From Mesocentrotus franciscanus (lineage: Eukaryota; Echinodermata; Echinoidea; Camarodonta; Strongylocentrotidae), in the NCBI GenBank assembly GCA_037976565.1, contig CP137673.1, forward strand, positions 5,654,863-5,718,862: DNA of 64,000 bases, given 5' to 3'. Numbering within the stretch: the first letter of the stretch is position 1; each line of letters opens with the position of its first letter. This document shows positions 11,001 to 22,840 of the stretch, in pieces. Under the pieces are notes generated by a model that was not told the origin of the DNA, did not search any database, and worked only from the letters and a program-made list of their open reading frames with translations. The position numbers and the translations under genes were made by a program.

Positions 11001-12435
11001 TTACCCTATTTTTCCATTACATGCGGTAAGTTGAAATCATTACATTGAGAGGGTAAACCCTATCTCTATCGGGTTGTCTGGCAATTTCGTCTAATGTACA
11101 GTGTGAGTCACGAAAAAAAAAATTGAGATTCAACCTTAAGCCCCTATCACACCGAACTAAATCTCAATACGTTCTGGAAAATGATGCCAAACGGGCTCAA
11201 ACTGTGTGCGAACGGAGTTGAACGTAGTAGCAACTGTATACGATCTGTTTCAGAACTTCATGGACTGGCTCGGACTGGGTATACGGGAGAGTGTTCTAGA
11301 ACTTTGAGCCTGTTCAAAATTGTCCCCGTCCTGCAATTAGACGGAGTGACAACGTACTTAAAACTAGGAGGACGTACTACACACGGACTGATTGCCGTTC
11401 TATGAACGGAATTGCCGTACTTCGATCCTACTAGGAACGTGTTAGAACTTGCTGTGGTCAGGCATCAATTGGCAGCAGCTAAGCCCCCATCACACCGAAC
11501 TAGTTCTCACTACGTTCCGGGACCGTCCTAGAAAATCGTTAAAAAACGGGTAATGGTCGGGGTCGAATGTGTAAATAATGTCTATAATACGATCCTAGAT
11601 CGTTCATAAACAGTCCTCGATACGTTCATCTCGTCTGCAGTCCACAGTCAGTTCATATCAAGTTCAGATCGGGTAAATTTGCCATTTCCAGCAGTTCAAG
11701 CCTGTCCATAATCAGTTTAAACCAGTTCTTAATTAGGTCTACCTCGTTCTCAATACGTCCGATCCATTCTAACTAGTTCGTTACACGTTCGTAGCATGTC
11801 TCCAGTAGGACCGAAGTACGGCAATTCCGTTCGTAGTATGTCCATCTCGTTTTAAGTACGTTGTCAATCCGTGTAATTGCAGGACGGGGACAATTTTGAA
11901 CAGGCCCAAAGCTTTAGAGCACCCTTTCTGTCCAAGCCAGTCCGAGCCCGTCCATAAAGTTCTTAAACAGATCGTAAACAGTTGCTTCTACGTTCACTCC
12001 GTTCGCACACAGTTTGAGCACGTTTGGCAACATTTTACAGAACGTAGTGAGAACTAGTTTGGTGTGATGGGGGCTTCACTTGAATGTCTTGATTTGCACG
12101 GGAATAGGAATGACATGAACGCGCTTGGGTTTTATAACCCTTGAGCCAGGACGTGATTACACACGCTCTAGGAGCGCGTTCGAACGCACTAAGAACGAGA
12201 TGACGACAAGCTGAACTGTCTCTGAACTTGTTAGAATGGGTTTGGTCGTATTGGGAACGAGGTAGAACTAGTTAATAACGGGTATAAACTGACTATGGAC
12301 TGGCTTGATTTGCCTGGAAATGGTAAATTTACCCGATCTGAACTTGATATGAACTGACTGTGGACGGGGTACAGACGAGATGGACGTATTGGGGACTGTT
12401 TATGAACGAACTAGGGTCGTATTATAGACATTATT

Positions 12436-13401
12436 AGCGAGCTTTTGATTTAGGCACCCGACGTGGGCTACTACGAGTTACTGGAGCGTGGAGACGTTGC
12501 GCAGCTCACGTCCGTTCCCTTCGCGGAAGTGCTTTCGATTTTTCACGACGGGGCTTTCGTCGGTCACGTGACCAATTTTGAGATCAGGTTACTAAGTCAG
12601 GTACTAAATTCACAGTGCGCGAAAATCTGATACGAAGAATAACATAAGGATGAGAGAAAGAGATAGAATGATAAAAATAAAGAATAACATAAGAGAAGGT
12701 GATAGAAGGAAGAAACAAAGAATAACATAAGGAAAGACAGAAGGAGAAAGTGATAGAATGATAAAAATAAAGAATAACATAAGAGAAGGTGATATAGAAG
12801 GAAGAAACAAAGAATAACATGAAGAAAGACAGAAAGAGAAAGTGATAGAATGATAAAAAATAAAGAATAACATAAGAGAAGGTGATAGAAGGAAGAAACA
12901 AAGAATAACATAAGGAAAGACAGAAAGAGAAAGTGATAGAATGATAAAAATAAAGAATAACATAAGAGAAAGTGATAGAAGGAAGAAACAAAGAAAAACA
13001 TAAGGAAAGACAGAAAGAGAAAGTGATAGAATGTTAAAAACATAGAATAACATTAGAGAAGGTGATAGAAGGAAGAAAGAAAGAATGACATAAGGAAAGA
13101 GAATGTGATAGAATGATAAAAACAAAGACTAACATAGGAGAAAGTGATAGAAGGAAGAAACAAAGAAAAACATAAGGAAATTAAGACAGAAAGAAAAAAT
13201 GATAGAATGATAACAACAGGGATACCGAGGAAACTGCACCCACGTTGCCGTTTTCACGACGACGAGATTCACGGAAATTCCCCCGACTCCCGTCGTGTGA
13301 TTTGGAAGGGAACGTGGGCCCAGAAGCTCGCACATGCGCAGTTGATAAATATGACGTCACGCGTCGTAGCCCACGTCGGGTGCCTAAATCGAAAGCTCGC
13401 T
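12436..13401. mobile_element. Element Z: TIR element inserted in the Y right arm
   Basis: The TIRs begin AGCGAGCTTTYGATTTAGG and extend about 36 bases (through CACCCGACGTGGGCTAC). They are flanked by ATT at 12433-12435 and 13402-13404. The Y left arm retains the unoccupied version of the same site (inverted, near 11563-11580: GACATTATTTAC with a single ATT), which confirms a 3-bp ATT duplication. The interior contains a 90-bp minisatellite and GC-richer subterminal sequence. No coding capacity. Confidence 0.8.
12640..13215. repeat. 90-bp minisatellite, about 6.5 copies
   Basis: A purine-rich unit containing AGAATAACATAAG, GTGATAGAAGGAAGAAAC and GATAGAATGATAAAAA recurs with spacings of 90, 92, 91, 90, 81 and 94 bases (anchor positions 12671, 12761, 12853, 12944, 13034, 13115, 13209). 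Long Phe/Leu/Ser-rich minus-strand frames across it are artefacts of the repeat. Confidence 0.92.
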
Positions 13402-13496
13402 ATTTACAAATTCTACTCCGACCACAACCCGTTTTACGATTTTCTAGGACGTTTCCAAAACGTAGTGAGAACTAGTTTGGTGTGATGGGGGCTTTA

Positions 13497-14850
13497 GATA
13501 TAGTTGTTATCAATTAATATTAACGCATTTGAAGATTCGAATTGCTTTGATTTGAGGTATCTTTATTCCATTAACTTCAACATATATACTTTTACAATCT
13601 TATAACTGTAGATGTATGATAATGGTATGGTATATACAGAAAAATGGTCGTCTTAAGCATAAGCTTGAAGTGACGTCCTCTAGATAATGAAAATAACAAT
13701 ACATACGATATGAAGCGATGCATAAAAATATAGGAGAGAAAGGGGGAAAGATAGAAAAGGGGCATAGGATGAGAAGGGACAGAAAGGAACGAGGAGGGAG
13801 AGAAAGATTTTTATTTTGTTTTCTTTAATTTGAATTATTAATCATAAGATATGGAAAAACAGCTGAACAGCAGTATTTTCCAGATCCCTGTCTAATTTGC
13901 CCCTAGGTTCGAAAGGAATGGATGGTCAACTCAAAATTTACATGAACGCAGTCTCCCTTCAAACTAAATCCATTCACACTCCTCTCAAACTTGGGTTAAG
14001 GCAATTTTGACATGCTTTTGAACCAATGTCCAGTGCTCAGTCATTCAAGTGTGCATTCAGATGAGAAACCTATCAAATTAAAGAAAACATTATCTAATAT
14101 CACAATGCAATGCTGTAATATCTATACAGAAATTTGATTTGGGACTACCATATTATGTATAGGCTTTAATCTATTTATCAAGGTATCTTGATTTTGAGTT
14201 TGATTGCCACATTTTTCTGCACATCTTTGTTTTCCACCACGCTAGTATACACTGTTGCAGTGTCATTCTACTCCGTGTCTGAATGTTCCCCTCCTAGTTA
14301 GTTCTTGGTTTCCCTCTTTATCTGGTACCTTCTACTTTTCTTTCCAATAAAGCTTTCCAGAAACATTCAAGGCTTGAATACCTTTTTTTTCTGACTCACA
14401 CTGTATACTTCAGGGACTGGTTTTACATTTGACAAAAATGTTATACGTATAATCGAGGTACCAATCATACATTTCAGCGCTATATTGATTAATGCGCATG
14501 AGCAATATTCTCGAATCCGAAGTGAGTGGTAAAGGATTCAAGTTGGATAATCCAATTTCAAGCAATTTGGCGCATGATGCAAAAGCACACGTAAGACAAT
14601 TTTATCAATTAACCAGCTTCAAATTTGCAGCGTAGATGAAGGAAAATGGCGCCTTTCACAATTAAATACACATGGTATTATTTGATATCGGACGCTTAAA
14701 TGACAGCACACCCTTGTAATGTAAGGGATAGAAGACGGATGTAATGTGAATTTGGATGCAATTTAATGAGAACTGAAACGATGGCGTCATGAGAGTGCAC
14801 TGGCATTTGTTTTTAAATGGGAGAAACAGAATCGGAGAGTACGATGAGAC
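13497..14850. other. Unassigned DNA
   Basis: No gene or repeat recognised apart from purine-rich sequence at 13730-13810. Confidence 0.5.
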
Positions 14851-14903
<53 letters not shown>

Positions 14904-14937
14904 GAGAGGAGTAAGAGGAGAGTGAGTGAGAGTGAGT

Positions 14938-14984
<47 letters not shown>

Positions 14985-15005
14985 AAGAGAGAGAGAGAGA
15001 GAAAG
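14851..15005. repeat. (GA)n microsatellite, ~150 bp
   Basis: Long AG/GA runs with GTGA and GGAA interruptions. Ser/Leu-rich minus-strand frames over it are not genes. Confidence 0.92.
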
Positions 15006-16572
15006 GGATAAAGGAGGGAGAGCGATTCGAAGATGAATTCATAACCTCTTGCCTCAAGCGTCTCTAGAAAATGCACTTTGCGGGTTATTGCCCTCAATCT
15101 ATTTCAATACATTTTTTGGGGTCGAAATGAACGTCAATTTTAGCCAAAGGGCACCCTAATATGCAATTTATTATTGCAATATATCTTTACTTATATGAAA
15201 CGCCCCTTTCTTTATTAATGAAAACTTGATTATTCCTCAAAATCATATTTTTGAGCTGCTATCCATCAAAAACTGTTAATGCCATCCCTACCATATGTGT
15301 TGCGAGTATCTCTCTTCTTTTCGCACGAAATAGTCATAAATTCCAATTTCTCTATAGAAACAATATTTATGTTCCCTTGAATAAATGGTGATAAATTGCT
15401 GGATACATTCAACAATATCTGCAATAGATCTCTCTGCACATTAATAACCTGTTGCTCCGCCTGGAACCCGCCAATGACATGACAGCGGTGAGCATTATGA
15501 TGGGGATGGGGTTACTTGATGGATAAACTGAGAAATATGCACGGGAGCAGGGGTTGATCCTATTTATATCTGATCTTTGGAAAATGATGTAAAAAGTCTA
15601 GATCTACCTAAACCTGTGGTCGTCCAAAAATGAGTCAGATAGGAGAGTGAAAATCGAATAAGAAATGCACAGAAAAACAGGATAATTAACTCATAGTATG
15701 GTTTATAGAAATCCAGTTTGGGGTTTGGGGAAGTAGAAAATTAGAGAAACAAATTGAGAGCTTTTGAGAGAGAGAGAGAGAGGGGGAAATTGTACGTCTT
15801 GACGAAAATACAAATGACAAATGCCCATATGTTAAGTAAGTTCAAATTTGAAACATTTATTCAGATTAATTCTCCCAATTTACCTAAAAGTTTCACTAAA
15901 TAATTCGTTCACTGGTATTTCCTTTTCTACTCGGGCCACCTGACTGCAGTCATACACATGCACATCACGTAAATTCCTTTTTACGACCATCCTCTCTGAT
16001 CCACCAAAACGAAACTAAGCCACGTACCTGTCAGGCATGTAGTACATCAAGCTTGCCGTCGCTATCAGGTTGGGAAACGATAAGAGTGCCTTAAAGTTAC
16101 GTACCTATACCCGAGACGGCTGACCTCGAAATACAAATCCTTGCACTTCACTGCTGTTAACGTAATGATACATTCAATAAAATTGGTGGCTTGTATTTTT
16201 AGGAATACTACGAGGGAAAGGATTTTTAGTTTGAAACTACATAAAAAGCCCTCAATTGTTAAGGTTTTCATGTTAAGAAGTGGAGGCTTTTTTTTGTGTG
16301 TGTAGCACTTGAAACTTTTCTTTGTAACTTTAGTTTCGTTTCCTAGTGAATACTGAAAAAGTATGCAACATCATGTACGTTGAAAGATACATTCAACCAT
16401 TTTAATGTAAAACGCTTTAAAGCATTTGGTTTTTGAATATTTAAATAATTTCTAACTTAATGTATGATTTAGAAACACTGACATGATTAGTGACCACTCA
16501 TGGGAATCTTTGAAATATTCATTATTTTCTATATCCCATAATATTCCAAGGAAAAGAAAGCAGGAACAAACA
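15006..16572. other. Unassigned DNA up to the assembly gap
   Basis: A short GA run lies at 15764-15782. No coding or RNA features recognised. Confidence 0.5.
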
Positions 16573-17072
16573 NNNNNNNNNNNNNNNNNNNNNNNNNNNN
16601 NNNNNNNNNNNNNNNNNNNNNNNNNNNNNNNNNNNNNNNNNNNNNNNNNNNNNNNNNNNNNNNNNNNNNNNNNNNNNNNNNNNNNNNNNNNNNNNNNNNN
16701 NNNNNNNNNNNNNNNNNNNNNNNNNNNNNNNNNNNNNNNNNNNNNNNNNNNNNNNNNNNNNNNNNNNNNNNNNNNNNNNNNNNNNNNNNNNNNNNNNNNN
16801 NNNNNNNNNNNNNNNNNNNNNNNNNNNNNNNNNNNNNNNNNNNNNNNNNNNNNNNNNNNNNNNNNNNNNNNNNNNNNNNNNNNNNNNNNNNNNNNNNNNN
16901 NNNNNNNNNNNNNNNNNNNNNNNNNNNNNNNNNNNNNNNNNNNNNNNNNNNNNNNNNNNNNNNNNNNNNNNNNNNNNNNNNNNNNNNNNNNNNNNNNNNN
17001 NNNNNNNNNNNNNNNNNNNNNNNNNNNNNNNNNNNNNNNNNNNNNNNNNNNNNNNNNNNNNNNNNNNNNNNN
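16573..17072. other. Assembly gap of 500 Ns
   Basis: Exactly 500 undetermined bases, the length often used as a placeholder for a scaffold gap of unknown size. Apparent open frames through it (for example 16452-17103 on both strands) are meaningless. Confidence 0.98.
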
Positions 17073-18560
17073 AAAGCAGAACAAACATATATATTTCATT
17101 TAATCACAAATAACAATGGTAATACGATTAATAATTTCAAGAAGGAACAGACGCATGAGTTTTAAATGGTGATGTCAAGTAGTCCATGAATAAAAAAAAA
17201 CTCAATTGAATTAATTTAAAAAAAAATAATCCAACCATGAACTTCATGCAGGGAATACTCTGAAAGAGACACTCGCGTTATACCAATGCGTATTCGTTTT
17301 TTTTCCAGACAGGTGCATTTATTAACTCGCTTCTAAATGTTTCGACACCTTTATGTTAAGCAGAAGATGTCTTTCCATATGAAACTCTATACATTTCATA
17401 GTGACGTAGTCAGTTAGATCCTTGGCTGCATGGAGATATCAAAGCTCCGCTATGCTACTGCAAGATATATTTCGGCAAGACATTATTCTACATTCTCCAT
17501 TTTCAACTCGCGCTTTCTCAACTCAAACACAGTTTTGGGAAATCATGACGCCTCTACATGTATAGCTCTACTATGGTGAAATCGTCGTTTCTTCTCCGTT
17601 CGGTGCGCTCTCGCTTTATTACACTAAATTGATACTTTCGTGCTGTGCTCCAATTTCTGAGGATAACCACACATGTTGAAGACCTCGTGGCATACGCTGT
17701 TGTACGCTCACGGATTAGACCTGAAGGTATTGTAAACTAAATCCAGATCGTAATAGAGAAGGTAATCAGGTCATTGGGTTTCCCAAACCTCAGAGGTATT
17801 CCTTTCTTTTCAGATCATTTCCAAACGTACCAAAGCTTCAAGCTAAAACAGTAATTAATTCATTATTCTCCAAAATAAATGAGGCATGCTGGAAATAGTC
17901 TTGTCCGTTCATGTTGCTTTTATCATGAAATGATAGGAAGGTAGAGAGAGAGAGAGAGAGGGTAACCCAGAAATGTCAGACTTACTCAAATTGTTTATTA
18001 AGAGAGCTACGTACATTATTTATTCTATTCATTGCAAAGCCAGGCTATACAGACATACGCTGGTTCCTCGATTTTTTTTCTGACTTGTTTTCAATAACAA
18101 GTTGGAGCACGCGATCTTTATACTTGGTGCGAGCCAAACATTTCTTTACAACATCAAACTAATGAACTTTGTAAGTTATTTACCCTCTTTGGTGATACTT
18201 GGGATGTTCTATGTCTAGAGTCGACGCTTGACCTTAAAACGATCTAGAGAAGCTTCTATTTCAAGTATACCTCTCCCATCGCTGTCTCTGGTTTTTTGTT
18301 GAAATCATGATGTCTTCGTTGAGAGGAATTTAAGTTTTTAATTTAAGTTTTTATCGTTCTAAGATGTTGTTACAATGTTAGTATTTATTATAATTATACA
18401 ATGCTGCATTCACCATGATGTATTTCCTGATGACCATCCTCTAACAAGCCTGCAATAACGACATATCGAAATCGCGTGGAAAGCATGATAACAGACAGAT
18501 ATTAAATTGAAGTACAATATGTAACAGTGCATACAAACTACCCCCAAGAGAAAAAACAGA
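17073..18560. other. Unassigned DNA
   Basis: A short (GA)9 run lies at 17944-17961. No genes recognised. Confidence 0.5.
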
Positions 18561-18583
18561 AACCCCAAAACAGAACAAGAACG

Positions 18584-18645
18584 AAGGGAGAGAGTGAGAG
18601 AGAGTGAGAGATAAAGGGAGAGAGAATGAGAGAGATAAAGAAAGG
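18584..18645. repeat. GA-rich tract
   Basis: GAGAGAGTGAGAGA-type low-complexity sequence with ATAAAG interruptions. Confidence 0.8.
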
Positions 18646-19494
18646 GATGAGGTAAAGCGATGAGGGCAAGCTTGATACAATTATCAGCGATGGTATACAT
18701 CAGTTCACTCACAAGATTATGTTGATTTGTTGACAACATTAGCACTTCTTGTCTCAAAGTCTGTCACTGAAATAGTATTATTTTCAAGTTAAGGAACGGG
18801 GGAGAAAACTGTATGCAAGTAGAAATAAACTTAACTGCACACTTTTCTTTTACCGGTGACAACATAAGTGAGGAAAATTCAGGTCGAATGTATTTTATTA
18901 TCACCGTAAATACGCCAATGTCCGATCACATAACAGACAAAAAGTCCCTCTTATTGCCGCTTAAATTGACAATAAATGGGGAAATGCATCGTCTCAGAAA
19001 GGTCGTATCGGTCACTGTACCCTTTTAAAATGGTCTTATTGAGGAGAAATTCAAAGACAATTCTCGTAATATGGAGTAATATCGCTCACAGTCACAGTAT
19101 ACAAAACGCAGTCTTTATCAGTTTTTATTGAGAACGTGCGTCACAAGATTTCATTTATCAGACTAGGAATCTCTTTAAATTCAGCAGCCGACAAGGAATG
19201 TTTCGTGTTTTTTTTTTTGTCGTTTACAAAGCAGAAACGGTCCTGACTGAAATGTATAAGAATTTTCGATTAGGATTGCTTTGATGAAGGTAAAGGTTAC
19301 CAAGATAAATACCATTTTGCCTCCTTTCTACATCACAGACAGAAAAGTAATTAGGCCTATCTTTATTATTTTTTTAGATTTTAAGCGTCCTTCATTGAAA
19401 TTCCAGTGCCCAAATATTATGGAATAATAGCATTGTAAACGTATGCAAAATGGCACCTGACTGAAATACTCCACAAGAAGTGAAGAATGTGCAT
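18646..19494. other. Unassigned DNA
   Basis: No recognisable features. A 71-codon frame at 18813-19028 has no motif I recognise and no supporting context. Confidence 0.45.
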
Positions 19495-19810
19495 ACATTG
19501 TGTGCGGGCAAGCCTAATGCCGATGGCCGGGGTAATAATATTTGTACAGCGCTTAGAGACATCGTACATGACTTATTAAAAGCTATATAAACTAGGAGTT
19601 ATTTATTAATTTTGTTATAAATATTCCTTATTATCATTATTTCTTGTTATCATTATTATTATTATTATTATTATTTTCATCATCATGATTATTATTGTTA
19701 TGATATTTTTTAAAAATTATTATCGTCATCATTATTATCATTAATATTATTATTATTATTATTTACATCATTATCATTATTATTAACATTATTATTAACA
19801 TTATTATACA
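19495..19810 (+). repeat. SINE 3' fragment with ATT/ATC tail
   Basis: Sequence around 19540-19600 (TACAGCGCTTAGAGAC, TATATAAACTAGGAG) resembles the 3' part of the SINE at 36925-37255 (CAGCGCTTAGAAACTG) and, inverted, the one at 38028-38335. It runs into an ATT/ATC-rich tract to 19810. The tRNA-like head is absent, so this is a 5'-truncated copy. Confidence 0.5.
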
Positions 19811-20037
19811 GTATATGAGGGGTAGAAGAGGTAAATGTAACATTAGAAGACACTCTTTACTTTCACTCTTGACTTAATCTGCTAATGTAGTGCTCGATAA
19901 AATTCAGTCACATTTTTGTTTGTTACCACAAGCAGTCAAGAGCCCGATACATGAGGAGATTGGGTTCTGCAGAAAATGTGCCGAAGCACCCGTCGGCTTG
20001 CCACTTCGGGTTCGCGATCGACAGAAAGGAAATGCGT

Positions 20038-20233
20038 TCAGGAAGAACCTACGGTAAAACGGTACCAATAACAAATTTCGAGACTAAAAAGCGGTGGAGA
20101 TGGAATGGAGGAAGAGAGAGAGAGAGAAAACTTGTCTCGGAAGGACCTACGGTAAAACGGTACCAATAACAAATCAGGAAAATAAATAGCTGGGGAGATG
20201 GAATGAAGGGAGGGAGGGATTGAAAGATAGAGC

Positions 20234-20273
<40 letters not shown>

Positions 20274-20366
20274 ATGTATCTCCGAAGACTCGAAGGTAAA
20301 ACAGCACTAATAACACCCTGTGAGGCTGAAGGGAAAGGGGATCCAGATGGGAGAGAGAGAGAGAGG
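20038..20366. repeat. Compound minisatellite with GA tracts, three units
   Basis: A block reading CCTACGGTAAAACGGTACCA then ATAACAAAT begins near 20048 and again near 20146 (98-bp offset). A diverged third copy (GAAGGTAAAACAGCACTAAT) begins near 20291. Each unit continues through GAGATGGAATG into a GA run, and the GA run of the second unit (20235-20270) has expanded. Encoded frames are artefacts. Confidence 0.8.
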
Positions 20367-20399
20367 AGGATAGATCGCAAATGAAACTAAAACATGTAA

Positions 20400-20424
20400 A
20401 CACACACACACACACACACACCCA
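20400..20424. repeat. (CA)n microsatellite
   Basis: Uninterrupted ACAC run of about 11 units followed by CCACACACA. Confidence 0.9.
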
Positions 20425-21550
20425 CACACAAATCATTGTGTTTTAGTTCTTTTTTGCAAATTTGTTCAATGGCTCGTAAACCAATTCAAGGACCTACATG
20501 TATTTATTTGCGATGCATTTCTTTATCTCGTGTATTTTGATGCGTAGTTTTTCAGGTCAAGATGCTTTAATCACGAATCTACCAATGACATCTTCCGGCT
20601 ACTTTGCATGATCTGATGATGCCTGGTACTCGTCTCTCAAGGCCAAACGTCACCTTGTTTACACGTGGAAGACTTTGAAGACTTGGCACAGATAATGCCC
20701 CTGGTAATTCATAAGACAGGCAGGGCATGGTTAATTCATTTTACTGCTGTATCAGAGCATTAAATCTCCCCAGGACCGTCGGGAGACTATATATTTTGCA
20801 AGGGAGTCTGGAGTGGGGTCCGTATTTACTGAAAATTAGGCCAAGAAATTCATGATTTAGCGAAACTAATAGAAATAACAAACAATAACGGTAAAAGAGT
20901 CCTGTTTTCATAACTTTCCGACATTAAAGTACAAGGAGCCACGTTCCAAAGCACATGTCACTGTGAATAGATAACTATAGTCAAAGAAACGAGGCATACG
21001 GGCTTGTAAGATGGGTGTTTTAAGTTGTTGAATGTCTATTTCCCGCTATCTAATATGACGTAGCTTTGTTCATCAGTTTGAAAGGGTTCGATCTAGCGTT
21101 AACAAATTCGATTTGGCTTGTTTGTTAGACCTATTTATGTTGCAGATGGTCTATATTAAAAAGCAGTTGAAGTTTGGCCAATTAACAGGCCCCAATAGTC
21201 GCAGTTTTTAAAATCTGATTATTAGCTTTTCGAGAACTATGACGTAATGATCTGTTTTACATCTAGCCTCTTTATTGAAAACTGAGCATCGGTGTCAACT
21301 GCCCGGAATAAGGTCGTAATGGCTATTTATTGCGGAATGGTAGTAACAGCCTCGGCAAAAGACCACCGAACTGTTGATCAGAAATCCTATCGTGACCAAA
21401 AATTGACTACTTGCACACGGAAAATAGAATGAATCAACTGAACGAACAAACTAACAAACATTTTTCACTTCTTCCGAGCCATAATATATCGGGTGTCAAA
21501 ATCAGTAACCTTCTTTCGAAGAAAATATGACAAATAGAAACATTATCATG
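20425..21550. other. Unassigned DNA
   Basis: No coding, RNA or repeat feature recognised. Confidence 0.5.
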
Positions 21551-21552
21551 AG

Positions 21553-21661
21553 TAATGTTACTCGTTTGATGCCTAGGAAAACCGTTTTGCACCCTTAACA
21601 TTAATGTTACTCGTTTGAAGCCTGGGAAAAATCTTTTGCACCCTTAACATTAATGTTACAA
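21553..21661. repeat. 49-bp tandem repeat, 2.2 copies
   Basis: TAATGTTACTCGTTTGA starts at 21553 and 21602, and TAATGTTAC recurs at 21651. Units share TTTTGCACCCTTAACAT at their end and differ at a handful of positions. Confidence 0.85.
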
Positions 21662-22049
21662 GATTGATGTCGAAAAAGAAAAACAGTATCGTTCCAATGA
21701 GATCATTCATCAACCCTATAAAACTAGCTACCTACTTTTTTGCATGCCCAAATATAGGATGAACCCATCGTGACGTCAGCACTTGAATAAGCAACACATC
21801 TACAACATTTGAATTCATGAATATGTAGGATACTACGAGAAGATTGACGTAATCATGCCCTCTCTTTTTTCAAACAATGCAAAAATAGTCACATGTCCAA
21901 TTCCCGTCTTCAGTTATCCTCTCTAAAAAGTATAACAAGAAATGAAGTTTCTGTCGTTCCGTCACTGCAATAATCCGTCCATATTTTTTGTTTCATGACA
22001 TGAATTTCCTCCCTTTTATGTTACGCTTCAAGGACAGATTTTCAAGACT

Positions 22050-22573
22050 TTAAAGCCCAAGTCCACCCCAGAATAATCAGATAAACCAATCAAAACAAGT
22101 TTGAGCAAAATCGGATAACTAATAAGAAAGTTATGAATTTTTAATGACATGAAAAACTTTGAAAATCGCTACACAAATTGGCAACTCACTCATGAGTCGG
22201 TGACGTATGGTCCTCACTATCCACTAACTATTTTCTTTATATTGATAATATAATTTTCCTATTTTCATCTTAAGAATCTTATTTCTTCCCACCAGCATCC
22301 AAGTTAGATTGTTAGTAATATGTTTTTGTGTGGATTCACAAATAAAGAGTAATTTTTGACCAGTTAAATCATGAAAAAAAATTGAATTTTGATAAACTAT
22401 TTATATAAAAATCAATAATTATGAAATACAATATTCAGAAAGTAGTATCAATTCTTCAAAATTCATAAAAGTTATTAGATTTCCAATTTTGCTAAAACTT
22501 TTTTTGATTGGTTTGTCTGATTTTTCTGGTTCTATTGAAAGTAAGTTATTTTTGGAGTTGACTTGCCCTTTAA
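22050..22573. mobile_element. TTAA-flanked TIR element, 516 bp
   Basis: TTAA at 22050-22053 precedes AGCCCAAGTCCACCCC. The right end reads in inverse AGGGCAAGTCAACTCC and is followed by TTAA at 22570-22573. Subterminal sequence is also inverted-repeated: AAACCAATCAAAACAAGTTT, AGCAAAATCGGA and ATGAATTTTTAA have right-arm counterparts, giving arms of about 100 bases. No transposase is encoded. The TTAA duplication and form suggest a piggyBac-mobilised MITE. A 70-codon minus-strand frame over the right arm is not a gene. Confidence 0.75.
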
Positions 22574-22772
22574 GTGAGAAACTACGTTTCAAAAAAGGTT
22601 GTAGAAACTTGGGAAATTGAATTATTGACAATTGGTATTAAATAGAATCAGTGATCTTAACCCTCAAGGCAAGTCATCAATAAGAAACTGGCCATGGATA
22701 TTTTTTCAGCTGCCCTGCATTATTTTCTTCTTTTTTTCTTTCTTTTATGCGACGTACACCTTTTGAGCCACA

Positions 22773-22840
22773 TAGAGAGAGAGAGAGAGAGAGAGACCAA
22801 GAGAGGGAAAAAGAGAGAGGGAGAGAGAGAGATAGAGAAA
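22773..22840. repeat. GA-rich microsatellite
   Basis: (GA)11 at 22773-22796 followed by imperfect GAGG/GAGA sequence. Confidence 0.85.

Larger units (their letters stand above)
11139..13493. mobile_element. TTA-flanked composite of interleaved TIR elements X and Y
   Basis: Four copies of one terminus, AGCCCCCATCACACCRAACT, lie at 11139(+), 11482(+), 12075(-) and 13493(-). The outermost pair is flanked by TTA (11136-11138 and 13494-13496), the target duplication style of PIF/Harbinger-type elements. Beyond the shared terminus, arm 1 (11139-11445) pairs with arm 3 (11785-12075). Arm 2 (11482-11780) pairs with the right arm at 12185-12432 plus 13405-13493. The order is therefore X-left, Y-left, X-right, Y-right, which is not simple nesting. 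The Y right arm is interrupted by element Z. No transposase frame is visible, so this is non-autonomous. Confidence 0.75.

Noticed and set aside
12584..13125. Long minus-strand frames rich in Phe, Leu and Ser
   Set aside because: They open in three overlapping frames over the 90-bp minisatellite and reflect its lack of stop codons, not a protein.
16452..17103. Frames of about 190-215 codons
   Set aside because: They consist mostly of the 500-N gap.
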